A stretch of DNA of 64,000 bases from Kalaharituber pfeilii (lineage: Eukaryota; Ascomycota; Pezizomycetes; Pezizales; Pezizaceae). The translations under genes were made by a program, and so were the position numbers. The notes under the pieces were generated by a model. It had not been told where the DNA came from. It saw only the letters and a program-made list of their open reading frames with translations, and did no database searches. The stretch covers positions 496,001 through 560,000 of the forward strand of contig WHUZ01000015.1 of NCBI GenBank assembly GCA_015179045.1, written 5' to 3'. Of this stretch, positions 1 through 11,501 are shown one piece after another (within the stretch, counting starts at the first letter, position 1; each line of letters begins with the position of its first letter).

Positions 1-21
1 GCGCTGCACGACCCCCAGCCA

Positions 22-1743
22 ATGGACGCTGTTCCGGCCCCGCATCCATCTCAGCCCTCTGCGCCTACTGAACCCTCCGTCACCGCCCTCGACTACATCA
101 ACCACCAACTCGAGCTCGAAAAGGAAGCCCGTGAGATCCTTCCCTACAGCTTCGAGACATGCACATACTCTATGGGTCCTTTGCGGCAGCCTGTGTGTTT
201 CCCCCTCCCCTTAAACTGCCCTCTCCTCCTTCCTCCCCCCTCCCCATCGGATCCCAATTGAAATAGATGACCCGAATTAAACGCAGACTCTCCTCCATAG
301 GTCTACGCTTGCCCCACTCACTCCCCCGGCGCCGCCCTCTGCTACTCTTGCTCAATCTCCTGCCACCCTACCTGCACCCTGGTCGAGCTCTTCACAAAAC
401 GCAACATACAATGCGACTGCGGCACCACTCGCGTCCCCAACGTCCCTTGCACCCTCCGCAGCAATGCTACAAACGAAGAGCCGTGTAAGGGAAACAAATA
501 CTGCCACAACTACCAGGGCCGTTTCTGTGCGTGCGATAAAGACTATGATATCAATAAGGAGACGGGCACCATGTATCAGTGCTACTTGGGGGATGCGTGT
601 AATGAGGATTGGTTCCATGACAAGTGCATTGTTGGGTGGACGGAGGAGGAGGCAGAGAAGGGAAAGGCGAAAAGGGCGCAGGATGCATCTGCAGTGGCAT
701 TCGCAGCCCAGTCTAGCTGTGATATAGAAATGAAGGATTCAATTGGCGACACGATGACGACAGAAAACCACAAGACTGGACCCAACGGCACCCCAAATCC
801 TCCTACAGCCAAAGGCGAGGCCCAGCCCGCCGAAGAGGAGGAAGACGAAGAAGACTCCCCCCCGGGTTCCCTGCTCCCTCCACATTCACCCACTTCATCT
901 GTTGGTTATGCGTCCAGAAAAACCCGTGGCTACGCAACTACGCCGGCACCCCCGGGTTCCTCCCCGCAGTCATCAAACGGGATCTGGTCTCGAAGGAGGA
1001 TTATGAGAAGGCCGATGCGCTATTGGCCCAGCCACGGATACTCCCGGAGCCGTCAGTACTAGAGCCAGAAATTAAGCCACAACCATCATCGTCAGAAGAT
1101 ATAAACAGTCCTTCAGAAGAAGATGGCTCCTCCACTCTTCACCCCTCAAAAAAACGCAAAGCCTCCCCATCCCCTTCATCTTCCCCGCCATCCAAACGCC
1201 CTACTCTCACCATATGCGCCGCTCCCCCATCTTGCACCTACCCCCTCCCCTCCCCATACCTCCCTCAATCCCGCTCTCCCTCTTCCTCACCACCGCCCCC
1301 CACCTCTTCAGCCCCCCCCTCTGCCGCTGCCCCGTGCACCTTCCCCTCCTAGCCTCCGCCCCCCCTCTCCTACTTCAAACTGAAGAAGAAACCTATGAGC
1401 CCCCCTCTCGCCCGCCCACCAGCCCTCCTCCCCAACATCATCCCGGGCCCCCTCTATCCTCGACATGGGCGAGCGTGCATTGTCCACCATGGACCGCGTC
1501 AAAGCAATTGAAGGCGTCATGGCCTACAATCACATCAAAGAAAAGGTCAAGGATTTCCTGGCGCCGTTTGCAAAGGAAGGCAAGGAGGTTGGGGCGGAGG
1601 ATGTCAGGCGGTATTTTGAGAAGTTGAGAGGGGATGGGTGGGGTGGCGTAAATGGGAGTAAAGGGGCGGGTGGGGGGCGGGGAGATAAGGGGGGCGGGGA
1701 GAATGGGAGTGGTGATAATAGGAGGGAGCAGAGTGGATATTGA
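22..1743 (+). pseudogene. mlo2: UBR-box/PHD-finger protein (Mlo2/UBR7 family), reading frame broken three times
   Basis: Family members are UBR-box proteins with an adjacent PHD-like finger; human UBR7 is a histone H2B ubiquitin ligase. Exon 1 (22-192) joins exon 2 at 301 across a GT-AG intron, in phase. Exon 2 gives a Cys/His-rich UBR box (cysteines from about 310 to 530, including CDCGTTRVPNVPC) followed by GDACNEDWFHDKCIVGW. The rest of the protein is recognisable but in shifting frames: FICWLCVQKNPWLRNYAGTP (about 898-957), then LCRCPVHLPLL with EEETYEPP (about 1318-1405), then MGERALSTMDRVKAIEGVMA (from 1465) with the C-terminal YFEKLR block, stop at 1743. Each change is equivalent to one missing base, and each falls in a C-rich stretch. 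The reading is open to the left edge, so the true start may lie upstream. Either a pseudogene or homopolymer errors in the assembly; family assignment is firm, gene status is not. Confidence 0.85.
193..300 (+). other. Intron 1 of the Mlo2/UBR7-like gene
   Basis: The 108-bp interval begins GTGTGT and ends CATAG. Removing it joins the codon for Pro at 190-192 to Val-Tyr-Ala-Cys in the same phase and brings the UBR-box cysteines into the frame of the N-terminus. The donor could also be the next GT two or four bases on, but only 193 keeps the frame. Confidence 0.75.
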
Positions 1744-2238
1744 GGCTAGATTGGGTTGGTTGAGTTGGGTTGGATGGGTGTGAGTGGGCGTGCTTCATTT
1801 GTCGCTTTTGTATACCGTTACTGGGATTGCAGTGTCACATATTGGGGGGTTATTACTTGCTTTTCTATGCATGGGTTTCTAACATCTTATTCAGGGTATT
1901 TGCAAAATCACTTCACTTCTACAGCGGGATTGAACCAATAATCATGAACCATCAAGCCCCAGCTTTACTTGATCTTTTGTTAAACTATGCAAAAGAGTGA
2001 CTGCGGTCAGACTGGACCAAATTGTAAAGACAGCAAACTTGACAAATCTTCCACATAATTTGTCCGCAATCAAAAGGAAAGAAAAGTATCTAGATCAGTC
2101 CTCCAATATTCCCCAGCTCCATTGATTCTTCTAACACCAGTCAAACCCTTGATTCCTCCAAAACCCACGCCAAAGCCCCGCTTCAGTGATTGTATAGTAC
2201 CAATATCCATATGATTATCATAGATTCCCGTGCAGAAT
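1744..2238. other. Convergent 3'-3' intergenic spacer
   Basis: About 0.5 kb between the 3' ends of the Mlo2-like gene and INO1. It should hold both 3' UTRs and terminators. I see no coding potential, repeat or RNA gene in it. Confidence 0.6.
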
Positions 2239-3964
2239 CTAATTGAACAACTTGTGCTCAAGCGTCATGTCATTCTCCGGCTCAAGGCCGACACATGCGC
2301 GGAAGATATTGGACATTGCCGCACGTTGCTTGGCAAGAGCGTTGACGACTGGAGTTCCAGGTGGAGTGAGTGGCGCCTTCAGCATATAAGAGAGGATGCT
2401 AAGGACGCTATGGAACCCCTTGTAATTCTTGGTAGTAACACCAGTGGAAGAGTGTGCCCTCCAGCTGATACGGGTCATCATCTCAGTGACGATGGTCAAG
2501 TCCAAGATGAGAGGGCTTGCAAGGAGAGAGTCTTCGCAGACATTGGACATCCTTTTAAAGACGTTAGCTCATAAATTTCACACTTACAGCTTCGAACGAC
2601 AACTCACGAGATAGTTTGATGCCCACCCATGAAGATTTCACCATAGTACTCATCCAAAGCGCGCTTAGAATCTCCAACAGCTGGCATGTACTTGATAACA
2701 ACGGTGTGGTCAGGGTGCTCACCCGCCTTGTACAGGATATTGTTGGCAGCAACCATATCGTCAACAACGTTACTCTTGCTAATTTCCTTAGAACGGAATT
2801 GCTTGTAGCTGTTGAGATTAAGACCATCATTATTTCCAAGATGGTTGTAGCTTGCAATGGAGGTAAGCTTGATACCCGCGTTAACGAGGAAGTCAACAAG
2901 AGCAGACTTCATCTTGGTCTGGCCAGACTTGAAGTCATCACCTCCAATGAACGAGCCGTGGTGCTCAGCAAGCTCAATAATGCCGGGGACGAAGGTGTTT
3001 TGAGGAGAGCCATTGACGAATGGGACACCTTCCTGGATACAAGCGATGGCGAAGATGGACGATGGAGCAATCTCATCATGCCCAGCTTCAACTGCCTTGA
3101 GGACGTTTTCCGCAGTATCGTTGACACCAGGAATCAGGTCAGCAAAGCGCTCGGTGTTTGCAGTCCAGAGCACAATGACTTTGTCCAAATCGTTCGTCGC
3201 CTTGAAGTTCCTACGGACGACAGTTAGCCAACGCAGATATGATTTGGTCAAGTACCAGCTTACCTGATATCCTCGCGGATCTTCTGGACGTGCTCAGCCT
3301 TAGTTCCATGGAGCACGTTGTCTGCACGATCCCCTTGATTGGCAGCGATAAAATCAGGATAGTAAACACTGGGGAGTGGCTTCATCTTGCTCATCTCCTC
3401 ACGGACCTGGCACTTGAGGTCAGGCTCAAGCACCCCGGCACGGTCCATGGCATCCGCAAGATTCATGCTGCTAATATCCCATCCACTAACAACCAAGTCA
3501 TTTGGATGGATCATTGGGAGAAGAGAGTGGAAGGGAACGTAAATCTCCTTTCCTTGCTCATCAGTACCCAGCTTGATAGTAGAAGCCATGATAACAGAGC
3601 CATAGTAATTGGCATGCTTCTTTCCTTCACGTGTTTCCCAGGACAGCTTTTTACGATTGGCAATGATACCGGCAGTAACAGTTGACCCGTTATTGCCGCC
3701 CCAACCAACGAGCATAAGCCCGACCTTGGGAACTCTACGATCAGTCTTGAAATCGTAGACAGTGGAGACCGGCTGGGCTACATATTTCCCATCGGCGTTC
3801 TTGGTAACCTTAGTTGTGCGATAGGTATACGTAGACGTGATTTCGTTTTCAGTATACGTCACATTTGGCGAGTCGACTACGAATAAGTCGGATCCCGAGG
3901 TGGTATGGATTCCATTCGTATGACCATTGGTGGTGCCATTTGTTCCGTTTGCATGTGGTGCCAT
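2239..3964 (-). CDS. INO1: Myo-inositol-1-phosphate synthase, three exons
   Basis: Converts D-glucose 6-phosphate to 1D-myo-inositol 3-phosphate using NAD+, the first and committed step of inositol and phosphatidylinositol synthesis; cytosolic. The gene model is complement(join(2239..2551,2608..3210,3264..3964)), 538 residues, matching the family's usual length of about 530. The NAD-binding glycine motif [15 protein letters not shown] lies near residues 82-96. Other family blocks are [36 protein letters not shown], the [11 protein letters not shown] active-site block, [10 protein letters not shown] and [16 protein letters not shown]. Both introns (56 and 53 bp) are GT-AG and restore these blocks exactly (DIR|NFKAT and TIS|MSNVCED). 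Met at 3964 starts a low-complexity Gly/Asn/Thr N-terminus common in filamentous fungi. No canonical yeast UAS-INO element was seen in the 800 bp upstream. The neighbour is convergent and unrelated. Confidence 0.97.
2552..2607 (-). other. INO1 intron 2
   Basis: On the minus strand it begins GTGAGT and ends AAAAG. Removal fuses ACT ATC TC to G ATG TCC and gives the conserved [12 protein letters not shown] junction. Confidence 0.93.
3211..3263 (-). other. INO1 intron 1
   Basis: On the minus strand it begins GTAAGC and ends CCGTAG. The split codon AG|G encodes Arg at the EDIR-NFKAT junction. Confidence 0.93.
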
Positions 3965-6900
3965 GGCTGATGGAAGACAAGTAGTTTAAAACTTAGGGGT
4001 GGTGGGCTCTTTTAAAGTGTAAAAGCCGGATCAAACGATGCGGAACTACGTTTGCCTCCCTGATACGGATGATGCACACTGCAGAGAAACAGGATCAGAA
4101 TTCGTCTAAGAGGATATAGCGAACAGAAAGAAATCTTGAACGACGAAAGCGAAAAGAGTGCGGATGTGCAATTGCAATAGAAAGTTGCTGGCAGCAAGAG
4201 AAACGCTGGTTATGAATCCAGGCCAACAGGGTAGGATCATATGAGGGGATGGTGGTGGGGTATGGGGATGGGCTCTTCAGGGAGACAATGCCTTTCAGGC
4301 ACAGGGTATCGTGAACAAGAGAAGATGAGGGAGACATGAACGCCGTGTTCAGGGAAAACACGCAGGGCGGTTAAAAGAACAGATTGCCGTGGGGAATTGA
4401 AGATGCTACCCGATAAGGCAATGGGTCCGCCTACAAATCGGGTAACAGACTTGGCCCCACCAGAAAAGGAAACGAGGCGCAGCGGGTGTGCGAGCAAAAC
4501 GAAAGCAGCGGGCAGCCCCAGGGCAAGATAAGCACAGGGTATGAAGCGAGCTGCCCTGGCGAAGCCCAGGAAACTGGGTAGCCGGCTCACGAGCAAGAAT
4601 GACGACGTCACGTACCTATTCAAAAGTGTGGAGAACGTTTTGGCGGCTGGAAGTGACCACTTCTGGACTGAAGCGGTCTGTCAGGGGGAATTGGGTATGT
4701 TCGGTTTTTGCTGGCGGATAACTGGTTTTTGGGTTGACTGAGGTCTGTCAGGTTGCGATGAGGAAAGAGCGCGCGGACAGTGGGAAAGGGGTTGCTCTTA
4801 AATGCTTTCGCCGCCGCCGGCACGTCGACTCCGTGTCCGTCCGATAGCCTCCTGCTGGCTGCCAATCGGATAGGCAGCGTCGAATGCTGCCTACTCCCGT
4901 TTCCCTGCGCATCATATCATAACCTCTCCACCCTCCTCTGCCGTGGTAGATCGAACCTCTGGAGTACCCCATTAGTGTTCCTGGCGGCATCTTTCTTTAC
5001 CGAACGTCTTCTCGTGCCAATCATCGCAGCCGTCCTCGCTCCCCTAGTTCAATCCCCAACCCAGCTCGTCGGTCCCAAAGGCGTTAGCAGAAAAAAAAAA
5101 GGAGCACATTATGCGTGTGCAAAAGTTGTGTCGTGGCCAGATCTCTCAGCGTCTTCCCTTCTTTGGTCCGCTCAGGTCAACAGACAGGCATTGGCAGCAG
5201 CGACGGCCTAGTGGTGAAAATTTGTTGAAGGAATCGTCTCGATCCTCAGTCCGCAGACGAGGTCAAGAGGAGAACGCTGTAAAGTCCAACTCGACGGTCT
5301 CGCTAGGGCGAGCTGCTACGACGGGTACTACGAGATGCTCAGGACAGAGGCCAACCATTAAGAGTGAAGCTATCGCATAAACGTGCTTCGTGACATCGAC
5401 GCACCCAAGGGACTGGGGGTGGAAGGCGGCAGCAAAAAGCACTGTGAGCCATGTATGCACCAGGGAGTTAACATCACAGTCAAGGTGTGCCCAGACGAAC
5501 AGCATGCGCAGCCCTTACAGACCCCTGGGCATCTCACATCTCCCGCGCTGATCTTGCCAGTCCTACCTCACCTGTCTTCCTTCCGCTGATAAGTCGGCAC
5601 GTTCGGCCCATGTATTCACGCACGATGCCCCAATTGCGCGTACAATTTCAGTGACGCACACTCGCTGTCAGGACCGGCGCTGAGATCATATCAAGCTGCT
5701 ATTGATGTCATTTATGTTTTTTCGTATTGGGACTATGCAAGCCTCTTTTCAGCTAATGAGATCTATATTAACGTTACTGCATGACGACTCGGCCGTGATA
5801 GGACGAGGCGACTTGGCATGTCGATCTTTAGCCATTTATGATAGCACAATTATAAGTAGGGTCACCACACATACAGAATAGTACTAGTGTATTCCCAGAA
5901 TTCCTGGCCGGTCTTGGCATGCGTGTTTTATGCTAGGTAGCAAGCATGCAAGCAGGTGAGCGTGACGCAGATAGCATAGGTTGGGTAAGTATCCTCGTCT
6001 CCAGAGGCCCATTCAGCCAGGATCAGGGACGTGGGGCTGATGCGAAAGAACGCTCAAAAGGAAACTCATAGAAAGCTGTAAGAGTTGGGTGCAATGGAGC
6101 TAAGGCACTTAGTACGAATTCTCATTGGAATGTGAACAGCATATAGCATACTAGGTAATGCTCACGATGACCATATGTATGGTGGAAATAGTACCGCCTC
6201 AAACCTGCCCCAAGAGGATGGGTAGCAATTGCCGGTTCATACCGGACCGTGGAGAATGAATGTAGCCCCACTTGCTTCGTCTTAGTGGTCTACTGTCATA
6301 GGTATGATTTGATATTTGCATTCAACACTACAAGTGAATGGATCATCGAAGCTGATTGTTAACATGGTTCTCTTGTCCATGTGGCATAGGTGCGGCTATG
6401 CAATCAGCCTATAGCTACTGGTATAGAGACTCAATAGTCTCGTGACCTGTTAATGAGATTAGAGATTATAATATTTGCACAACTTGAACTTCATTTGATT
6501 TGAGAAGTGCTTTTGTTCAATTAATTGCAGCCCAGTTTCAGTTTATCATCAACTTGAAATTTGGCCCAAGACATTTTGCCTGATTGGAAAAACTAAGGCT
6601 GTCGATTATGATGGATTCCGTCTAGGGCTGGTAGGGACCTGTGATCCTTTCCAAATGTAATGGACACCCAATCTACATCGAGAAAACGCGTTGCTAGAAA
6701 TTGCAGACGTGAGGAAAAAATATTACTTGTAAAAAAAAAGGAGCCAATCAGCATGCGATTGTTAAACGTTAAGCTCTTTCAGTTGGGCTGCCCCTGGCAT
6801 GAGACACGACACCGATTCTCAAGCCTTGCTGAAGATCACAGATTCACTACCTTAGATGGACCAGAAAATTCTTTCGTCCCTTACACCCAGCGAACGCTAA

Positions 6901-6986
6901 TTGGCAGAACTGACCTGCAGCTCTTGTCACCGCCGCCCTTTCTTGTGGCTGCAAGTCATGTTCAAGTCATCACGGGATATAGAGTA
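3965..6986. other. Intergenic tract holding the INO1 promoter
   Basis: About 3 kb with no supported gene. The part nearest INO1 (3965-5200) is fairly GC-rich and produces several overlapping open frames on both strands with no domain or family resemblance; it is most simply the 5' leader and promoter. From about 5600 the DNA is of ordinary composition and stop-rich in all frames. I see no tRNA or repeat array here. Confidence 0.5.
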
Positions 6987-7595
6987 CAGGCATCCCTGGC
7001 TATAAGGAAGGCCAAGAATCCGACTGGTTTTCTTACGATAGCTTTCTTACGATAGCTGGGGGTCACTTGCTGGCCCCCAAGTAGGCAGGGGGTGAAAAAA
7101 TGGTCAAACGCGGAAATTTTCAGTATATGATATGATATACGGATCTCAAGTGCAAGTTCAGTTGCTTACCCGACCGCCAGCATCATGCCTCTCCAACGCC
7201 GCTTTGGACTTCCAGCTCTAGAGAAATGGAAGATATGTTGTGAACGCCAGGAAGCGAGACAGCACCCAAGTATGACTTCAGATACTGAAGCAGTCAGATA
7301 CACTAAATTTTTTTCTTTCTCTTTTTTTGTATTGAGATATCTTGAATTACATTACAACTCTGCTGAGCCTATTATTACACAAGGCAATACTGAGGCCACG
7401 CCCCCGGTATTTCACTATAGCAAGTAAAACTTTACCTGTTGCTGAATTGCTTAGTCCTTCACTTTCACTATAGCACTGCTTTTCACTATAGCAAGGGCGA
7501 TTTAGCTGCATGTACAAACGATCTCACCCATTTCTCCACTATGCATACAGCCAGGATCTCACTATAAGGAGTTTCACTATAGCCGGGGTCACCTG
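6987..7595. mobile_element. Probable MITE-like element with imperfect terminal inverted repeats
   Basis: The left end reads CAGGCATCCCTGGCTATAAG and the right end, on the opposite strand, CAGGTGACCCCGGCTATAGT; about 17 of the first 24 positions agree. Both ends are flanked by TA (6985-6986 and 7596-7597), as expected for Tc1/mariner/pogo target duplication. The right half carries several copies of TTTCACTATAGC (7410, 7463, 7481, 7572) and a variant near 7558. Such subterminal repeats are common in non-autonomous elements. No transposase remains inside. The left end is the weaker of the two, so the outer boundary is provisional. Confidence 0.5.
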
Positions 7596-7597
7596 TA

Positions 7598-8943
7598 TTT
7601 CATGGGCCAGGCACTTCAGGAAATTGACATGCTACTCTAGATCCATTAACCTCGCTTCAAGCTCCTGGATGCAGGTGGGCTGGTGAGGCGTTGGGTACGA
7701 AGGCTGCAAGGAGGGCGGAGGACATACTGAGGTGCCCTGGTGGTTATTCCTGCTTCGTTTTACCTCAATTTCCGCCCCATGATTGATTTTTGCCTTCTGG
7801 CTATATCGAATGTATGACAGGTGGCAGGCGACAGGCGACAACTTTAATTGTTAATCATCTAACGTTCACGCTTGGCCAGAGGAAAGTTCGGATTTAGAGC
7901 GATGATCTGCTGTGCAGTGCGCACTCTGGCGGAGAAGATTTGGAGACCGTGAACCGGTATCCATGGCATGGTGCACCTCACCTCCCAGCCTTGCTCTAGG
8001 CAGGCCTACCGAGTGGAACCCCTTGAAACCCACGACAAGCATACAGCTGTTTTGTGAAATGTGTTGCAAGGAGTATGCGAGTTCATATCCCTCACTTGTC
8101 GCTAGGCGATCAAAAACTCGACGAGCATCTTCGGACAGCCTCTCTAGTCATTTTGGAGTATACAGTACGTGGCCGAAGTCACAACAACGTGATTCTAAGT
8201 TGTGATAAGAGCCTACTTTCTGAGGTTTAGGAGAGGCTTACGCCTATGCAGTGCCCCAGAGGTGCTGAGTATTGAGGTTCCCTGCCACAGTTGACGCGAG
8301 AAATCTCACATCTCATAATCTTGAGCCGCCGTTTTTCAGCCATCCTACCTGAAAGGGTTTCAACGACGGTATGGAGACACGACACAGTGCGGTTATCGGA
8401 GGGCACATACTTTTTTAGACTTAAAACATCCTGGCTGCCCCTTGTTCAATGATGTTAAATAACGCCCTGGCCATTCCCCACGATTGGCCAACCCTTAAAC
8501 TAGTAGCCCCCCTGTTGCCGCCACTTTGGTGCCCGTTGAAGAACATTGTGCTTTTCTGCTGTGCTTCCATCTCGTATCTTCGTTCTGTTCCCGTTCCGTC
8601 TTTGCTTTATTTTGCGTTTTGCTGGAAATTGGAGATAGGAGGTGGTTCGCTCACAGATATACATCCGAGGCGCACCACTTGTGGGATTTGGAATCACCTT
8701 CTTTCGAAAGTGTCGTTCTGCCTGGTTACATCTGGAAATAGAACTTAAAGTCACCACCTGTTATTCAGAGAAGTAATACATATCTCAGAAACGCTACTTC
8801 AAGCTGCAGTCAGTCACCATCGACGCTGGAAGTCGATAATCTTTCAGTTCACACCGAAACAGTTCATATTTTCTTGAGTGCAGAAAGGTGGAAGATAAGG
8901 GCAAGCTTCGACCAGCAAGCAAGCGCAGATTGTCGTTGAAAGG
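7598..8943. other. Upstream region of the LIM-protein gene
   Basis: About 1.35 kb between the MITE-like element and the LIM gene start. Open frames here (for example minus strand 7632-7841 and plus strand 8449-8748) show no recognisable domain. Pyrimidine-rich stretches around 8550-8620 may belong to the promoter or 5' UTR. Nothing else is supported. Confidence 0.45.
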
Positions 8944-11501
8944 ATGCCGAGCACATTTAGTCTATTAGGCACCATCAAATGTTCTACATGCGGAGTGGAT
9001 GTTGATATAGCCGAGCTTGGGGACCATGTGTGCGCTCCTCAGACTTCGAAAGGTTAGGGGTTTGTTCTTTTAAAAATTCAAGTAGGACGGATATTTTTTA
9101 ACACCAAAATACAGCATCGGAAAAAGCACCAGAGCCAGAGCCAGTTTTCCCGCTGCAGAAAGCGGCTTCGACGTCTCAGGAGACATCGCGTCAGGCGAAG
9201 CATGGACTACCGCCAATCGATCCAGATGCCGCAAGTAAGTGTTGAATGTTCACAACGGATGTTAAGGAGAACGTTTGGGCGTCTACAAGCAGCTAATACA
9301 GTTCACAGACCGATCATTCTTCGGTCAAGACCAGCCTACTCCACGGAGTAGTAGTTCTGGGTCGCAAGAAATATCACCTGCAACCCCAGCCGATGGACAT
9401 CCATTGAAGCCATCATTTGAAAATGCAGTGGACAGCTCGAAGCCGAAAGAGTCGGCTTCATCAAGTGTCTATACAGATACCCCAAGTGATACTGGAATTA
9501 GCCCTCAGCATCTTTATATACCTCCACCAAATGATTCGCTCTATGCTCCAGTATCCCCGATAGCCACTGGTGGTAGGAGTCTGATGGAGAAATTGAGCTC
9601 GATAGCCCCTGGACCTTTTGCTTTGAGTGCGTTCTCACCAGGAGATAGGCCGTGTTCGAGGGAGAAGCCTGCTGTTAATGACTATAGCCCCGTTTCTGGA
9701 GGTCTAGATTCGCCGGAGGAAAGCAAGCAAAGCGAGGAGTTGAAGAAAGAAATCGAGGAAAGGGAAAGATTTCGGGAAGAGGCGCAGAGGAAGCTAAGTG
9801 CAGCATCAATAACACAAAAGGAAGAGGCAGAGTCACTGCAGAATAGTATTGGTGACAAGAGACCTCCTACGTCTAGCTCTAACAGATCAACCCGCTCTAA
9901 ACGTTCAGAATCCTCCTCTTCCGCCTCATCTTCAAAATCTAGGGCCTCGAACTTGCGACTCGTAGCACTACAGAAGAGTCCAACAGCTGAGGGGAAAGAG
10001 GTCGAAAAGCCGCTTCCATCCCCTTCATACCAGGCTTACCGACCTCCACAACCCCCCCAACGTCTACCTAGATCCCCCACTTTTCCAGACAGGCCCAAGA
10101 CTCCAGCAGGGCCCCCTTACGGAACCCGCTTACAGAACCCGCGACAGCCCATAGGACTCCCACCCTCCCCCGCTCACAACAGACAAAAGTCAAATACCAG
10201 CAACTTGAACTCACCTCAGCCTCAGCTCCACCCGACAGCAGGAATGCGCAGGCCTCCCATGGATCCTTCGCAACGGAGTCCCGGAGGGCTAGAGGATAGG
10301 AGCCTACCACCGAACCTAGCTGTAGGACAGGACCGTCTGGCACCGAATATGCGTGATAGGAGCAGGTCACGGCCCGGAACACGTGATGGAGATAGGGACG
10401 AGCTGCATTCACATTCACTCGTGGGTAGTCCTTATCATAATAACCGTTCGCCGCTCTCGGCCTCTAGGACCTTTTCTTCATCTACTACCTCTTCTTCCTT
10501 TTCATCTACTAGTACCACAAGGAGGGCCGGAAGCACAAGTACCAGGACCACCTCCCCAAGAAGCCCAGTGACTAAGATACCCCCCTCACCTCTCCCACCA
10601 CCTCCCCCACTAAAACCACGAGCCCCTCATCCTCATGCTCAATCCTCCACTGGACACGAGCCAAGAAAGCCTAGTTCTGGAAGTATCAATTTAGCAGATA
10701 TTGACAATTTGATGAAGGACCTGCAGGACTCGATGAGAGACTTTTCGCATCCACCGCCGGTACGGGAGGATTATGGAGGCCCAATAGCACCGCCACCATC
10801 ACAAGCATTACCGCAACCGCCGAGGTCGCCTAGGATGCCGCCGCCTCATGGACCTTTACAGTTTCAGAGGCCCACTACACCCAACGCAAATACCAATACT
10901 TCCTCCAAACCCTCCAATACAGCCGTAACTCCTACTCAAACTGGCCCCCAATCAAGGAAGGACTTATCTCCAAAAAAATCGGTTGCCAAATCCAACTGCC
11001 GGGGCTGTGGAGAGGCCATCCAAGGCAAGGGTCTGACCTCCTCGGACGGCCGCCTCACAGGGCGTTACCACAAGGGGTGCTTCGTATGCCAAACGTGCCG
11101 CGAGCCCTTCGAGACAAGCACGTTCTATGTCTGGGATAACCTTCCGTACTGTGCCAGGCATTACCATAAATTAAATAATTCGCTATGCGGGATGTGTGAT
11201 AATGGTATCGAGGGGCCGTGTTTGGAGACGGAGAGGAAGGAGAGATTTCATCCGGAGTGTTTTACTTGCGTGGTATGTACAGAATTCTTTTGGGCCCTGG
11301 ATGAAAGGATGTTGGCTAAGGAAATATATGTAACAACAGGATTGCCGCAAAGTTCTCGGCGAAGACTATTTCGAGTTCAATGGCAAGCCCTACTGCGAGA
11401 CTCATGCATACCGCATGATCCAACAGCAGCGATCTCGCCTTGGCCCCGGACGACCAATGGGTAAAATGGAGAGGAGAAGAACGAGGATGATGATGATGTG
11501 A
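8944..11501 (+). CDS. LIM-domain protein, paxillin-like (Pxl1 type), four exons
   Basis: LIM domains are paired zinc fingers for protein-protein contacts; fungal paxillin-like proteins act at sites of polarised growth and at the division ring. Model join(8944..9052,9115..9234,9309..11272,11340..11501), 784 residues. The N-terminus has a short possible zinc motif (CSTCGVDVDIAELGDHVC). Residues of about 80-630 are Ser/Pro-rich and look disordered, with a short helical-charged stretch (KKEIEERERFREEAQRK). The first LIM domain starts near residue 640 (CRGCGEAI, YHKGCFVC, CARHY). The second follows (CGMCDNGI, FHPECFTCVDC), completed only after splicing the last intron to KPYCETHAYRM. The protein ends in a Met/Arg-rich tail. 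Introns 1 and 2 were placed from phase and from the fungal-looking junction DAANRSFF. Family assignment is sure; orthology to Pxl1 is inferred from the Pro-rich N-terminus plus C-terminal LIM pair. Confidence 0.88.
9053..9114 (+). other. Intron 1 of the LIM-protein gene
   Basis: Begins GTTAGG and ends ATACAG, 62 bp. The exon 1 frame stops at once inside it (ggt tag), and removal restores a split Ala codon and an open frame. Confidence 0.8.
9235..9308 (+). other. Intron 2 of the LIM-protein gene
   Basis: Begins GTAAGT and ends TTCACAG, 74 bp. Joining gives AAC for Asn in DAANRSFF. An alternative AG at 9290-9292 would put the frame elsewhere. Confidence 0.8.
11273..11339 (+). other. Intron 3 of the LIM-protein gene
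   Basis: Begins GTATGT and ends CAACAG, 67 bp. It has no in-frame stop, so naive translation runs through it and destroys the second LIM domain. Removal creates FTCVDCRKVLGEDYFEFNG, the expected LIM continuation. Confidence 0.92.

Noticed and set aside
4237..5211. 128-aa and 143-aa frames upstream of INO1
   Set aside because: They overlap on opposite strands in the INO1 leader/promoter and resemble no protein family.
6660..7055. 131-aa plus-strand frame
   Set aside because: It runs into the left end of the MITE-like element and lacks any domain pattern.
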